Source of the DNA: Clostridia bacterium
GTDB taxonomy: Bacteria > Bacillota > Clostridia > Oscillospirales > Acutalibacteraceae
Assembly (NCBI GenBank): GCA_900769775.1
Contig: CAAGHT010000003.1
Coordinates: forward strand, 1 to 11,893
Length of the DNA stretch: 11,893 bases
Reading direction: 5' to 3'
The notes under the pieces are model-generated. The model saw only the letters and a list, made by a program, of their open reading frames with translations, was not told the origin of the DNA and searched no databases. Below, one piece after another: positions 1 to 7,205 of this stretch (positions are counted from its first letter, which is position 1; each line of letters starts with the position of its first letter). Made by a program: the position numbers and the translations under genes.

Positions 1-113
1 ATGGTGTCAAGCAGCTCTATCGTGAAATCAAAAAGATTGTCGCCGAGATAGAGGGTGCCATCCATATCAAAAAGGAAAAGCTTTATATTCTCGAGGTCTT
101 TACTGGTTTTCAT
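1..113 (-). CDS. HAD-superfamily phosphatase, N-terminal fragment (cut by window edge)
   Basis: Only the first 37 codons are present; the gene continues beyond base 1. The start is ATG at 113-111, preceded by GGAG at 126-123 with a 9-nt spacer, and it overlaps the last 14 nt of the MgtC-family gene. Residues 12-24 read KLFLFDMDGTLYL, which is HAD motif I (DxDGT): the first Asp is the nucleophile and the second the general acid in this family. The following Gly-Asp and Phe-Asp-Phe-Thr resemble the NagD/4-nitrophenylphosphatase-like (HAD-IIA) group, which acts on small phosphorylated metabolites. The substrate cannot be read from this fragment. Because the upstream his operon lacks a histidinol-phosphatase gene, this enzyme is a candidate for that step, but the link is inference; a general housekeeping phosphatase is equally possible. 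Confidence 0.85.
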   Translation of the reverse strand, partial: MKTSKDLENIKLFLFDMDGTLYLGDNLFDFTIELLDT

Positions 114-795
114 TCTTGGATACTCCATTTATTATCTCAACATCCTGAACCTTGCTGATCTTAATAAGAGCTCCGCAAAGTCCGTCTACTATATCCTCGG
201 TAGTTTTTGCGAGGGTAACCGTAACGGTGTTATCCTCCCCTATTTTTGCCGCCGTAATATCACACTCGTGGTCGTTTACGGTATCCACGATACGGTTAAC
301 ACATGTGCGGTCGGTAACCTTCATGCGAAGAGTGAAAATCTGCTTTTTGTGAAGCTTCTGCAGTCTTTCTGCAATAGGCTTCAAAAGAAGCATTGCCATA
401 AGCATAATTACTACCATAGAGACGGAAATAACATATAAGCCCATACCGATAGAGAGACCTACACAAGCGGTAGTCCAAAGTCCTGCTGCAGTGGTAAGAC
501 CCTTAATACGGTTGCCGCTGACAATAATACATCCTGCACCTAAAAAACCGAGTCCGTTTACAACCTGGGCACCGATTCTGCCGATATCTCCCGTAAAGCC
601 CATATGACCATACATCATATCGCTCATACACATAACTCCCGCCGCGCCGAGGCAAACGAGAAGGTGGGTTCTGAGTCCGGCTTCGTGATTTGTACGCGCA
701 CGCTCAATACCAATTATGCCACCGAGAATTGCGGCCGCAACAAGTCTGATTATAAGCTCAATTTCATATCCGTGAGCTGCAAAAAATTCTGTCAT
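100..795 (-). CDS. MgtC/SapB family membrane protein with C-terminal ACT-like domain
   Basis: This 231-residue protein has a hydrophobic N-terminal half with about four to five membrane segments (roughly residues 13-31, 42-60, 78-93, 100-118 and 119-139). It carries the family hallmarks GIERA (29-33), HEAGLRTHLL (37-46) and RIGAQVVNGLGFLGAG (73-88). Residues about 152-225 form a soluble alternating beta/alpha tail like the ACT-type domain of full-length MgtC proteins. MgtC proteins act at the cytoplasmic membrane and are tied to growth in low magnesium and to control of ATP synthase or transporters; their exact activity in Clostridia is not settled, so no symbol is given. The start is ATG 795-793 with GGAGG at 809-805. 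It lies 97 nt after hisIE with no clear terminator between, so read-through from the his operon is possible. Its 3' end overlaps the HAD gene. Confidence 0.9.
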   Translation of the reverse strand: MTEFFAAHGYEIELIIRLVAAAILGGIIGIERARTNHEAGLRTHLLVCLGAAGVMCMSDMMYGHMGFTGDIGRIGAQVVNGLGFLGAGCIIVSGNRIKGLTTAAGLWTTACVGLSIGMGLYVISVSMVVIMLMAMLLLKPIAERLQKLHKKQIFTLRMKVTDRTCVNRIVDTVNDHECDITAAKIGEDNTVTVTLAKTTEDIVDGLCGALIKISKVQDVEIINGVSKNENQ

Positions 796-893
796 TTTTA
801 TGTACCTCCGTTTAAGCAGAGAAGTAATATCTGAACCCGATTTTGACAGGCCGATTTTAGCCTCTGCTGTGTTAAAATACTCGCTAATCCTTT
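796..893 (-). other. Leader/intergenic region between hisIE and the MgtC-family gene
   Basis: No gene is visible in these 98 nt. On the minus strand I see no stable GC hairpin followed by a T-run, so I cannot call a terminator for the his operon here. I also find no convincing -35/-10 pair. Two small structures exist: a perfect 7-bp inverted repeat (815-821 with 862-868, AGCAGAG/CTCTGCT) enclosing 40 nt, ending just before the GGAGG of the downstream gene; and an 8-bp direct repeat CCGATTTT on the plus strand at 837-844 and 851-858. Either may be chance. Confidence 0.5.
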
Positions 894-1544
894 TTATTTT
901 GTCATTTTTTCCTGCTTAACCTTATGGTCTATAACATGACGGGAAGCAAGCTCACGCTTTATATCATCTACCGAAATTCCCATTTGGACCATAAGCACCA
1001 TTACGTGGTATGCAAGGTCTGCAATTTCATAAACTGTTTCAGCCTTATCGTCAGCCTTGCCTGCGATAATAACCTCTGTGCACTCCTCGCCCACCTTTTT
1101 GAGAATTTTGTCAATTCCCTTCTGAAAAAGATAGGTTGTGTAAGAGCCCTCGGGCTGATCCTTTTTTCTACCCTCTAAAAGCTCATAGAGTCCGTCCATA
1201 GAGAAGGCGTGATTTTCATTACTTAGGAAAACCTCTGCAGTAAAGCAGGAGTCGGTGCCTGTGTGACAGGCTGGGCCGTCTTTGTTTACCATAACAACAA
1301 GGGCATCCTTATCGCAGTCGGCAGTGATGCTGACAATGTGCTGGAAATTACCCGAGGTATCTCCCTTGCGCCACAGCTCCTGTCTGCTTCTCGACCAAAA
1401 GCAGGTTTTCTGCTCCTTAATGCTTATCTCAAGGCTTTCACGATTCATATAGGCAAGGGTCAACACCTTTTTGCTTGTTGCATCTACAACAACAGCAGGA
1501 ATTAAACCCTTTTCATCAAATTTAAGCTTGTTTATATCTATCAT
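894..1544 (-). CDS. hisIE: Bifunctional phosphoribosyl-AMP cyclohydrolase / phosphoribosyl-ATP pyrophosphatase
   Basis: This 216-residue fusion carries out steps 2 and 3 of histidine synthesis in the cytoplasm. The HisI domain (about residues 1-110) has FWSRSRQELWRKGDTSG (49-65), the acidic metal site DCDKDA (76-81) and the zinc-type cysteines in ACHTG (92-96) and SCF (99-101). The HisE domain (about 130-216) is a MazG-like helical pyrophosphohydrolase with KVGEECTEVI (150-159) and ETVYEIADLAYH (169-180). An in-frame ATG at 1646 would add 34 residues lying inside hisF. I choose ATG 1544-1542 because AGGAG at 1557-1553 sits 8 nt upstream, the hisF stop is only 4 nt away, and the protein then begins MIDINKLKFDEKGLIPAV as HisI does. 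It is the last his gene of the operon. Confidence 0.96.
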   Translation of the reverse strand: MIDINKLKFDEKGLIPAVVVDATSKKVLTLAYMNRESLEISIKEQKTCFWSRSRQELWRKGDTSGNFQHIVSITADCDKDALVVMVNKDGPACHTGTDSCFTAEVFLSNENHAFSMDGLYELLEGRKKDQPEGSYTTYLFQKGIDKILKKVGEECTEVIIAGKADDKAETVYEIADLAYHVMVLMVQMGISVDDIKRELASRHVIDHKVKQEKMTK

Positions 1545-1548
1545 TATT

Positions 1549-2307
1549 CTATCTCCTGACATTGATGCCGTCAAGGGCAAGTTCATTTTTAAGGTCTTTA
1601 ATGCTAACCTCGCCAAAGTGGAAAATAGATGCGGCAAGTCCTGCATCTACCTTTGGCAGAGTGTGGAAAAGTGTTTTAAAATGGTCAATGCCTCCTGCAC
1701 CGCCCGATGCGATAACGGGGACCGAAACAGCATTGCAAACCGCTTCGAGCATTTCGAGATCGAAGCCATTTTTAACTCCATCGGTGTCGATACTGTTTAC
1801 AACTATCTCGCCTGCACCGCTGTCTGCGCCGCGCTTTATCCACTCAATTGCATCTATTCCGGTGTTTTCTCTGCCGCCCTTGGCAAAGAGAGTAAATCTT
1901 CCGTCCACACGCTTGATATCGGCAGAAAGAACGACACACTGGTCGCCGTAGCGCTTTGCCGCTTCGCCTATAAGGGAGGGGTTGCGGATAGCGCCTGAAT
2001 TGACGCTTACCTTATCTGCACCGCATTTGAGCACTCTGTCAAAGTCCTCAAGTGTGTTGATACCGCCACCGACCGTGAGAGGAATAAAAATCTGAGATGC
2101 CACTTCGCAGAGAATATCGGTAAAGAGGCGCCTTCCCTCACTTGAAGCTGTGATATCGTAAAAAACAAGCTCATCGGCGCCGTTTTCACTATAAAACCGT
2201 GCCAGCTTTACGGGAGAGGAAACATCGGCAAGTCCTAAAAAGTTTACTCCCTTTACTACTCTGCCGTCCCGAACATCCAGACAAGGAATTATTCTTTTTG
2301 TAATCAT
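1549..2307 (-). CDS. hisF: Imidazole glycerol phosphate synthase cyclase subunit
   Basis: HisF (252 residues, the normal length) is a (beta/alpha)8 barrel. It uses ammonia delivered by HisH to turn PRFAR into imidazole glycerol phosphate and AICAR. The two catalytic acids are in place: Asp11 in PCLDVRDG (8-15) and Asp130 in SADIKRVDG (128-136). The phosphate-binding loops TVGGG (78-82) and ASGGAGG (200-206) are intact. The start ATG 2307-2305 overlaps the hisA stop as ATGA, with AGGAGG at 2320-2315 and a 7-nt spacer. The TAG stop lies 4 nt before hisIE. Nothing in it looks damaged or unusual. Confidence 0.98.
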   Translation of the reverse strand: MITKRIIPCLDVRDGRVVKGVNFLGLADVSSPVKLARFYSENGADELVFYDITASSEGRRLFTDILCEVASQIFIPLTVGGGINTLEDFDRVLKCGADKVSVNSGAIRNPSLIGEAAKRYGDQCVVLSADIKRVDGRFTLFAKGGRENTGIDAIEWIKRGADSGAGEIVVNSIDTDGVKNGFDLEMLEAVCNAVSVPVIASGGAGGIDHFKTLFHTLPKVDAGLAASIFHFGEVSIKDLKNELALDGINVRR

Positions 2308-3020
2308 TTCGCCGCCTCCTCAATCGCTTCTTTAAGGTTAATGGCGCCTGTATAGAAGGCTTTGCCGAGAATTGCACCATACATTCCCATATCACGCAGT
2401 CTTGTAATATCGGCCATATCGGTAACTCCGCCCGATGCAATAATATCAATCGGGAATTTCTCGGATAAGGTCTTATAGAGCTCGGTATTGGTGCCGCGCA
2501 TTGCGCCGTCACGGCTGATATCGGTGCAGATTACGGTTTTTATACCGAGAGCGCATACCCTCTCAAAAAGCTGCTCACCCGACTCATTTGTAGTCTCACG
2601 CCAGCCCTTTGTGGCGACGAAGCCATCCTTAAGGTCACAGCCAACAGCAATTTTTGCGCCGTATTTTGCCCCCATTTCTGCCAGAAATTCGGGATTTGTT
2701 GCAGCGGCAGTGCCGAGAATGACACGATGAACGCCTGCATCAAGATAGCGTTTAATTACCTCTTCCGAGCGAACACCGCCGCCAATCTGAACCTTAAGAC
2801 CACTCGTTTCTATTATCTTTTTGACTGTTTCAATATTAGGGGTGTTGCCGTCTCTGGCGCCCTCTAAATCAACGGTATGTATAAACTCTGCACCCGAATT
2901 TTTGAAATATTCGGCTACCCTTTCGGGGTGCTCGCTATATACCGTCATATCATTATAATCGCCCTTATAAAGGCGGACGGCCTTGCCCTCATAGAGGTCT
3001 ATTGCAGGAAAAATCTTCAT
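2304..3020 (-). CDS. hisA: ProFAR isomerase (phosphoribosylformimino-AICAR-P isomerase)
   Basis: HisA (238 residues, family-typical) is a (beta/alpha)8-barrel isomerase that opens the ribose ring of ProFAR to give PRFAR, the HisF/HisH substrate. The catalytic Asp8 in PAIDLYEG (5-12) and Asp129 in GCDLKDG (127-133) are present, as are the phosphate loops IGGGVR (79-84) and ASGGVTD. CTDISRDGAMRG (165-176) identifies HisA rather than the paralogous HisF. The ATG 3020-3018 comes 3 nt after the hisH stop. Unlike every other gene in this operon it has no clear Shine-Dalgarno sequence; the upstream bases are TGTGAGTTGTAATTT. Translation may therefore depend on ribosomes finishing hisH. The 3' end overlaps hisF by 4 nt. 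Confidence 0.98.
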   Translation of the reverse strand: MKIFPAIDLYEGKAVRLYKGDYNDMTVYSEHPERVAEYFKNSGAEFIHTVDLEGARDGNTPNIETVKKIIETSGLKVQIGGGVRSEEVIKRYLDAGVHRVILGTAAATNPEFLAEMGAKYGAKIAVGCDLKDGFVATKGWRETTNESGEQLFERVCALGIKTVICTDISRDGAMRGTNTELYKTLSEKFPIDIIASGGVTDMADITRLRDMGMYGAILGKAFYTGAINLKEAIEEAAK

Positions 3021-3023
3021 AAA

Positions 3024-3641
3024 TTACAACTCACAAAATGCTTTAAGAATTGACAGTCCCTTTTCTCCGCTCTTTTCGGGGTGGAACTGCATACCATATA
3101 CGTTTCCGCACTCTGCCGAAGCAGTAAGAATTCCGCCATACTCGGCAACCGAGGTAACGAACTTTTCACAGTCGGTGGCATAGTAGGAATGAACAAAATA
3201 CATATGGTCGCCTTCGCTCAGATATTTGAAAAGCTTTGATTTGGGCTTATCCTTCGGAAAGATAAGTCCGTTCCAGCCGATATGGGGCACCTTTAGTCCC
3301 TCGGTTATTACCGGCTTAATGGGCTTGACAACACCCGGGATAAGCCCAAGGCCCTCGTATTCGCCGTATTCATAGCTCTTTTCAAAAAGCATCTGCATAC
3401 CGAGGCAAATACCGAGCAGCGGTTTTCCGGCTTTTGCTTCCTCTACTATTACCTTGTCAAGACCCGTAGCCTTGAGCTTTGCGATAGCATCGGAAAAGGC
3501 ACCGACACCGGGTAAAATTATTTTATCGGCCTTACGGATAACCTCTTCGTCACCTGTAACGACCGCCTCTGCGCCTACCATTTTAAGAGATGACGAAAGG
3601 CTAAAGAGGTTTCCTACCGAATAATCAACGATTGCTATCAT
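3024..3641 (-). CDS. hisH: Imidazole glycerol phosphate synthase glutamine amidotransferase subunit
   Basis: HisH (205 residues) is a class I glutamine amidotransferase that releases ammonia from glutamine and channels it into the HisF barrel. The catalytic triad is complete: Cys79 in GICLGMQ (77-83), and His187 and Glu189 in QFHPEKSG (185-192). The oxyanion loop PGVGAF (44-49) and the PHIGWN segment (119-124) also match HisH. Its ATG 3641-3639 shares one base with the hisB TGA stop (TGATG), with GGGAG at 3653-3649 and a 7-nt spacer. hisF lies two genes downstream, so both subunits of the synthase are made from one transcript. Confidence 0.98.
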   Translation of the reverse strand: MIAIVDYSVGNLFSLSSSLKMVGAEAVVTGDEEVIRKADKIILPGVGAFSDAIAKLKATGLDKVIVEEAKAGKPLLGICLGMQMLFEKSYEYGEYEGLGLIPGVVKPIKPVITEGLKVPHIGWNGLIFPKDKPKSKLFKYLSEGDHMYFVHSYYATDCEKFVTSVAEYGGILTASAECGNVYGMQFHPEKSGEKGLSILKAFCEL

Positions 3642-4228
3642 CAGAGAACTCCCTTTGTGGACGGAATTTTATCGGCATTGGCGGCATCGATTGCGACTGC
3701 CATTTTAAGCACTCTGCCAACCGCCTTAAAGCATCCCTCAATAATATGGTGGGTATTAGTACCCGAAAGTTCTTTTATATGCAAAGTAATACCTGCATTT
3801 CTGACAAAGGCTTCGAAAAACTCCTCAACCAGCTCGGTGTCAAAATCGCCGACACGGCTGCTCGGGAGAGGCAGATCAAACGACAAGTGGCTTCTGCCCG
3901 AAATATCAACAGCAGCGAGAATAAGGGCCTCATCCATAGGAAGAATTATATGTCCGTAGCGGTAAATTCCCTTCATATCTCCGAGTGCAGAGGAGAGCGC
4001 CTTACCAAGGCAGATACCTATATCTTCTGCTGAATGGTGAAAATCAACCTCGGTGTCACCCTTGCAGGAGACATTTAGGTCAAAGCCGCCGTGACGGGCA
4101 AAAAGAGTCAGCATATGATTCATAAAGCCGTTGCCCGAATCAATATTACTCTCTCCTTTTCCGTCAAGGCAGAGAGAAAGAGTGATATCGGTTTCTTTGG
4201 TGGTTCTTTTTATTTCATAGCTTCTCAT
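3641..4228 (-). CDS. hisB: Imidazoleglycerol-phosphate dehydratase (monofunctional)
   Basis: This 195-residue enzyme dehydrates imidazole glycerol phosphate to imidazole acetol phosphate, using two manganese ions. The metal and active-site pattern is complete: HML (38-40), ARHGGFDL (44-51), HHSAED (64-69), His150, and HHIIEGCFKA (160-169). The length matches the one-domain form. The HAD-type histidinol-phosphatase domain found at the N-terminus of enterobacterial HisB is absent, which leaves that pathway step unassigned in this operon. The start ATG 4228-4226 overlaps the hisC stop by one base (TAATG), with AGGAGG at 4243-4238 and a 9-nt spacer. Confidence 0.98.
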   Translation of the reverse strand: MRSYEIKRTTKETDITLSLCLDGKGESNIDSGNGFMNHMLTLFARHGGFDLNVSCKGDTEVDFHHSAEDIGICLGKALSSALGDMKGIYRYGHIILPMDEALILAAVDISGRSHLSFDLPLPSSRVGDFDTELVEEFFEAFVRNAGITLHIKELSGTNTHHIIEGCFKAVGRVLKMAVAIDAANADKIPSTKGVL

Positions 4229-5295
4229 TATTTTAAACCTCCTAAGATTTTATCGGTGGCCGCAAGTAATGCGTCCATCTGCTCCTTAGTTCCAATAGTA
4301 ATTCTGACATAGTCCTTTGTTTTATCACTCGAAAAATGACGGACGAGAACGCCCTCACTTTTGAGAGAGAAATAATAGTCCCAGCCCTTTATTTTGTCTG
4401 ATCGAACAAAGATAAAGTTTGCGAGAGAATCGGTCATCTCGAAGCCTCTCTTTTTAAGCTCGGTCTTAGTATATTCTCTTATTTCTGCGGTGTTTTTATT
4501 GCACTCCTTATAATAATCGGCATCCTCGAGGGCGGCTATGCCTGCCACCTGAGTGAGGCGGTTTATATCATAAGGGTTGGTTGAAAACTTGATTGTATTA
4601 AGGTCAGCAATAAGGCTTTCATTTGCTATCGCAAAGCCGAGTCTTGCTCCTGCCAAGGAGCGCGACTTTGAGTAGGTCTGCACAACAAGCAGATTCTCAT
4701 ACTTCTTTGTAAGCGCTACTGCACTCTCGGCTCCAAAGTCAACATACGCTTCATCTATAAGGACAACTCGGTCTGGGTTTGATTTAACAATTTCCTCAAT
4801 CTGAGCGAGTGTGAGCACAAGGCCTGTCGGTGCGTTGGGGTTTGCGATAACGACCATTCCGTCGGCATTATAGTAGTCGGCAGGGTCGATAGAAAAATCT
4901 GCCTTTAAGGGAATTTTCTTATACTCAATTCCGCAAAGATGCGCATAAACCTCGTAAAAGCCATAGCTTATTTCGGGGAAAACTGCACCGTTTTTCTTGT
5001 CGCAAAAGGCCATAAAAGAGAAATTGAGAATATCGTCAGAGCCATTTGAAACAAAGACATTTTTCTTTTCAACGCCGTAATGCTCAGCAAGCTTTTTCAC
5101 AAGCTCGGATGCCGTCGGGTCGGGATAAAGATTCAGCTTTTTTACTTCATCACTGTTCACAGCCGAAAGCACACGGGGTGAGGGCGGAAAGGGTGATTCA
5201 TTTGTATTAAGCTTTATATACTGCTGATCGCGCGGCTGCTCACCCGGTGTATAGGGGGTGAGAGTCGCAAAGCGGTCGCTTAAAAATCTACTCAC
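4228..5295 (-). CDS. hisC: Histidinol-phosphate aminotransferase, GTG start
   Basis: HisC (355 residues with the start chosen here) is a PLP-dependent fold-type I transaminase converting imidazole acetol phosphate and glutamate to histidinol phosphate. Numbering from the GTG, NPNAPTG is at 152-158, the PLP-ring Asp181 and Tyr184 lie in DEAY, and the Schiff-base Lys210 is in TYSKSRSLAG. An upstream ATG at 5373 is open but would add 26 residues lying inside hisD. GTG 5295-5293 is preferred: AAGGAG at 5310-5305 stands 9 nt upstream, and translation then begins (M)SRFLSDRFATLTPYTPGEQP, the usual start in clostridial HisC. This start overlaps the end of hisD by 8 nt. Confidence 0.96.
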   Translation of the reverse strand: MSRFLSDRFATLTPYTPGEQPRDQQYIKLNTNESPFPPSPRVLSAVNSDEVKKLNLYPDPTASELVKKLAEHYGVEKKNVFVSNGSDDILNFSFMAFCDKKNGAVFPEISYGFYEVYAHLCGIEYKKIPLKADFSIDPADYYNADGMVVIANPNAPTGLVLTLAQIEEIVKSNPDRVVLIDEAYVDFGAESAVALTKKYENLLVVQTYSKSRSLAGARLGFAIANESLIADLNTIKFSTNPYDINRLTQVAGIAALEDADYYKECNKNTAEIREYTKTELKKRGFEMTDSLANFIFVRSDKIKGWDYYFSLKSEGVLVRHFSSDKTKDYVRITIGTKEQMDALLAATDKILGGLK

Positions 5296-6577
5296 GGGTA
5301 ATATCTCCTTTAATACGGACTGTGGCGCTTCTCGCGTGGGCCGAAAGTCCTTCCTTTTCGGCAAAGAAGGCAACCTTTTCGGCTACCTCGCCGAGTGCCT
5401 TTTCGGTATAGTAGCTGTATGCCGATTTCTTAACGAAATCATCTACCGAAAGAGGACTTGAAAAACGGGCTGTGCCGTTTGTCGGCAGTGTGTGGTTTGT
5501 GCCCGAAAAATAGTCTCCAAGTGCTTCGGGACACATTTTGCCGAGGAAGATAGAGCCTGCGTGCTTGACAAGGTCAAGATATTTAAAGGGCTCATCAACA
5601 CAGATTTCAAGATGCTCGGGGGCAATTGCGTTAGAAATTTCAATTCCCTGCTCTATGCTCTCTACTATAATGATTTTTCCGTTATTGTCAATAGAGGTTC
5701 GTGCAATTTCCTCACGGGGAAGGAGGGCTACCTGTCGCTCAAGCTCTGCCGAAACCTTTTCGGCAAGGGAAACGCTATCGGTAATAAGAACTGCCGTTGC
5801 ATTCTTGTCGTGCTCTGCCTGACTGAGAAGGTCTGCCGCTACGAATATGGGATTGCAGGTAGAGTCCGCGATAACTAAAATCTCACTCGGTCCTGCAATC
5901 ATATCAATATTAACAACACCGTAAACCTGACGCTTCGCCTCTGCAACAAAGACATTACCGGGTCCGACGATTTTATCAACCTTGGGAACTGTTTCGGTGC
6001 CGTAAGCGAGAGCTGCAATAGCCTGCGCTCCGCCCATTTTGAAAATTCTGTCGGCTCCTGCAATATAAGCAGCGGCTAAAATCACGGGATTTACCTTGCC
6101 GTCCTTTGAGGGAGGTGTTGCAATACAAAGCTCGCTGACACCTGCGATTTTTGCAGGGATACAGTCCATAAGCACGGTTGAGGGATATGCCGCTGTACCG
6201 CCCGGTACATAAAGACCTGCGCGCTCAATAGGAAGAACCTTTTGACCGAGGACAATGCCGTTTCCCTTCTTGATTTCAAATCCTTTATTCAACTGATTTT
6301 TGTGATAAAGGGCGATATTAGCGGCGGCTTCCTTTATAATCTCGATAAACTCGGGTTCAACCAAGGAGAGAGCCTCATCAATCTCCTCCTTTGTAACCTC
6401 AAGGGAGGAAAGGCTTACCTTATCGAATTTTTCTGCATATTTATAAAGGGCAGCGTCGCCGTTTTTTCTGACATCTCTAATAATATCAGAAACAATGTCC
6501 TCAACACCGCTTGCCGCGTTTTCGCGGATAAGAATTTCATCAAGCGAAATTTTTTTACTGTCGTTAATTTTAATCAT
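5288..6577 (-). CDS. hisD: Histidinol dehydrogenase
   Basis: HisD (429 residues, typical length) is a zinc enzyme that oxidises histidinol to histidine in two NAD-dependent steps, the last reactions of the pathway. The zinc ligands are recognisable as Gln253 and His256 (LSQAEHD), Asp355 (ALGDYFSGTNH) and His414 (LSAHARSA). The catalytic pair Glu321-His322 lies in APEHLE. VPGGTAAYPS (124-133) and KIVGPGNVFV (202-211) are conserved core motifs. The ATG 6577-6575 overlaps the hisG end by 8 nt and has GAGG at 6590-6587 with a 9-nt spacer. The TAG stop lies inside the start of hisC. No anomaly is seen. Confidence 0.98.
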   Translation of the reverse strand: MIKINDSKKISLDEILIRENAASGVEDIVSDIIRDVRKNGDAALYKYAEKFDKVSLSSLEVTKEEIDEALSLVEPEFIEIIKEAAANIALYHKNQLNKGFEIKKGNGIVLGQKVLPIERAGLYVPGGTAAYPSTVLMDCIPAKIAGVSELCIATPPSKDGKVNPVILAAAYIAGADRIFKMGGAQAIAALAYGTETVPKVDKIVGPGNVFVAEAKRQVYGVVNIDMIAGPSEILVIADSTCNPIFVAADLLSQAEHDKNATAVLITDSVSLAEKVSAELERQVALLPREEIARTSIDNNGKIIIVESIEQGIEISNAIAPEHLEICVDEPFKYLDLVKHAGSIFLGKMCPEALGDYFSGTNHTLPTNGTARFSSPLSVDDFVKKSAYSYYTEKALGEVAEKVAFFAEKEGLSAHARSATVRIKGDITRE

Positions 6578-7205
6578 TTTTAAGTGCCTCTTCGATTTTT
6601 GCTTTCATCTGCTCAATTTTTTCATTTTTGAAACGGAAGCCTGTTTTATTTGCGATAAATCTCGCACTGATATCGACAATCGTTTCATAAACCTCAAGGT
6701 CGTTTTCCTTGAGTGTTGTTCCCGTCTCAACAATATCTACAATAACATCCGACATACCGAGAATGGGAGCGAGCTCAATAGAGCCGTTAAGCTTGATTAT
6801 ATCTATTTCGCGGCTTTTCGAAGCGAAATATTTTTTTGCGATTTCGGGGAATTTGGTTGCAACACGGATTGTTTTATCGGTCTGCATTCTTTCCCCTTTT
6901 TTACCTGCAACTGCCATTCGGCACTTGCCGAATCCAAGGTCTAAAAGCTCGTAAACATCGGGCTTTTGCTCTAAAATGATATCCTTGCCGACAACGCCGA
7001 CATCGGCAACACCCGTAAGCACATAGATTGCGACATCGGAGGGTTTTACCCAAAAGTAGCGAACACCGTTTGCCTCATCCTCAAAAACGAGCTTTCGGCT
7101 ATTCTCTTTAAGAGCGGGACAGCCGTAGCCGAGTGACTCAAAAAGATTATAAACCTTTTCGCCAAGTCTGCCCTTCGGAAGAGCAATATTTATCATATTA
7201 TCCAT
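6570..7205 (-). CDS. hisG: ATP phosphoribosyltransferase, short-form catalytic subunit
   Basis: HisG catalyses the first committed step, joining ATP to PRPP. At 211 residues it is the short form (HisG-S), lacking the C-terminal histidine-binding regulatory domain of the long form; such enzymes need HisZ, which is encoded immediately upstream. Recognisable motifs are ALPKGRLG (8-15), the segment around GVADVGVVGKD (65-75) and the PRPP-binding loop DIVETGTTLKENDL (157-170). The ATG 7205-7203 overlaps the hisZ stop (TAATG) with GGGAGGAG at 7220-7213 and a 7-nt spacer. A second ATG three codons later (7196) could also serve but is too far from that binding site. The tight coupling suits a fixed HisZ:HisG ratio. 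Confidence 0.97.
   Translation of the reverse strand: MDNMINIALPKGRLGEKVYNLFESLGYGCPALKENSRKLVFEDEANGVRYFWVKPSDVAIYVLTGVADVGVVGKDIILEQKPDVYELLDLGFGKCRMAVAGKKGERMQTDKTIRVATKFPEIAKKYFASKSREIDIIKLNGSIELAPILGMSDVIVDIVETGTTLKENDLEVYETIVDISARFIANKTGFRFKNEKIEQMKAKIEEALKND

Noticed and set aside
55..438. Plus-strand open frame of 127 codons at the left edge
   Set aside because: It is antisense to the MgtC-family gene and the HAD start, both of which show clear family motifs and ribosome binding sites.
837..858. Tandem CCGATTTT direct repeat as an operator or start of a repeat array
   Set aside because: There are only two 8-bp copies 14 nt apart, with no third unit and no nearby promoter; too weak to call more than a note.
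843..880. Plus-strand promoter starting with TTGACA at 843
   Set aside because: No -10 box lies at 16-18 nt (the first AT-rich hexamer is about 23 nt away), and no plus-strand gene follows.
1545..1646. N-terminal extension of hisIE (34 extra residues)
   Set aside because: The extension is encoded within hisF, shows no HisI similarity, and a good ribosome binding site supports the start at 1544.
1471..1998. Long open frame on the plus strand (175 codons)
   Set aside because: It lies opposite hisF and hisIE, has no family resemblance or ribosome binding site, and is a shadow of the strongly coding minus strand.
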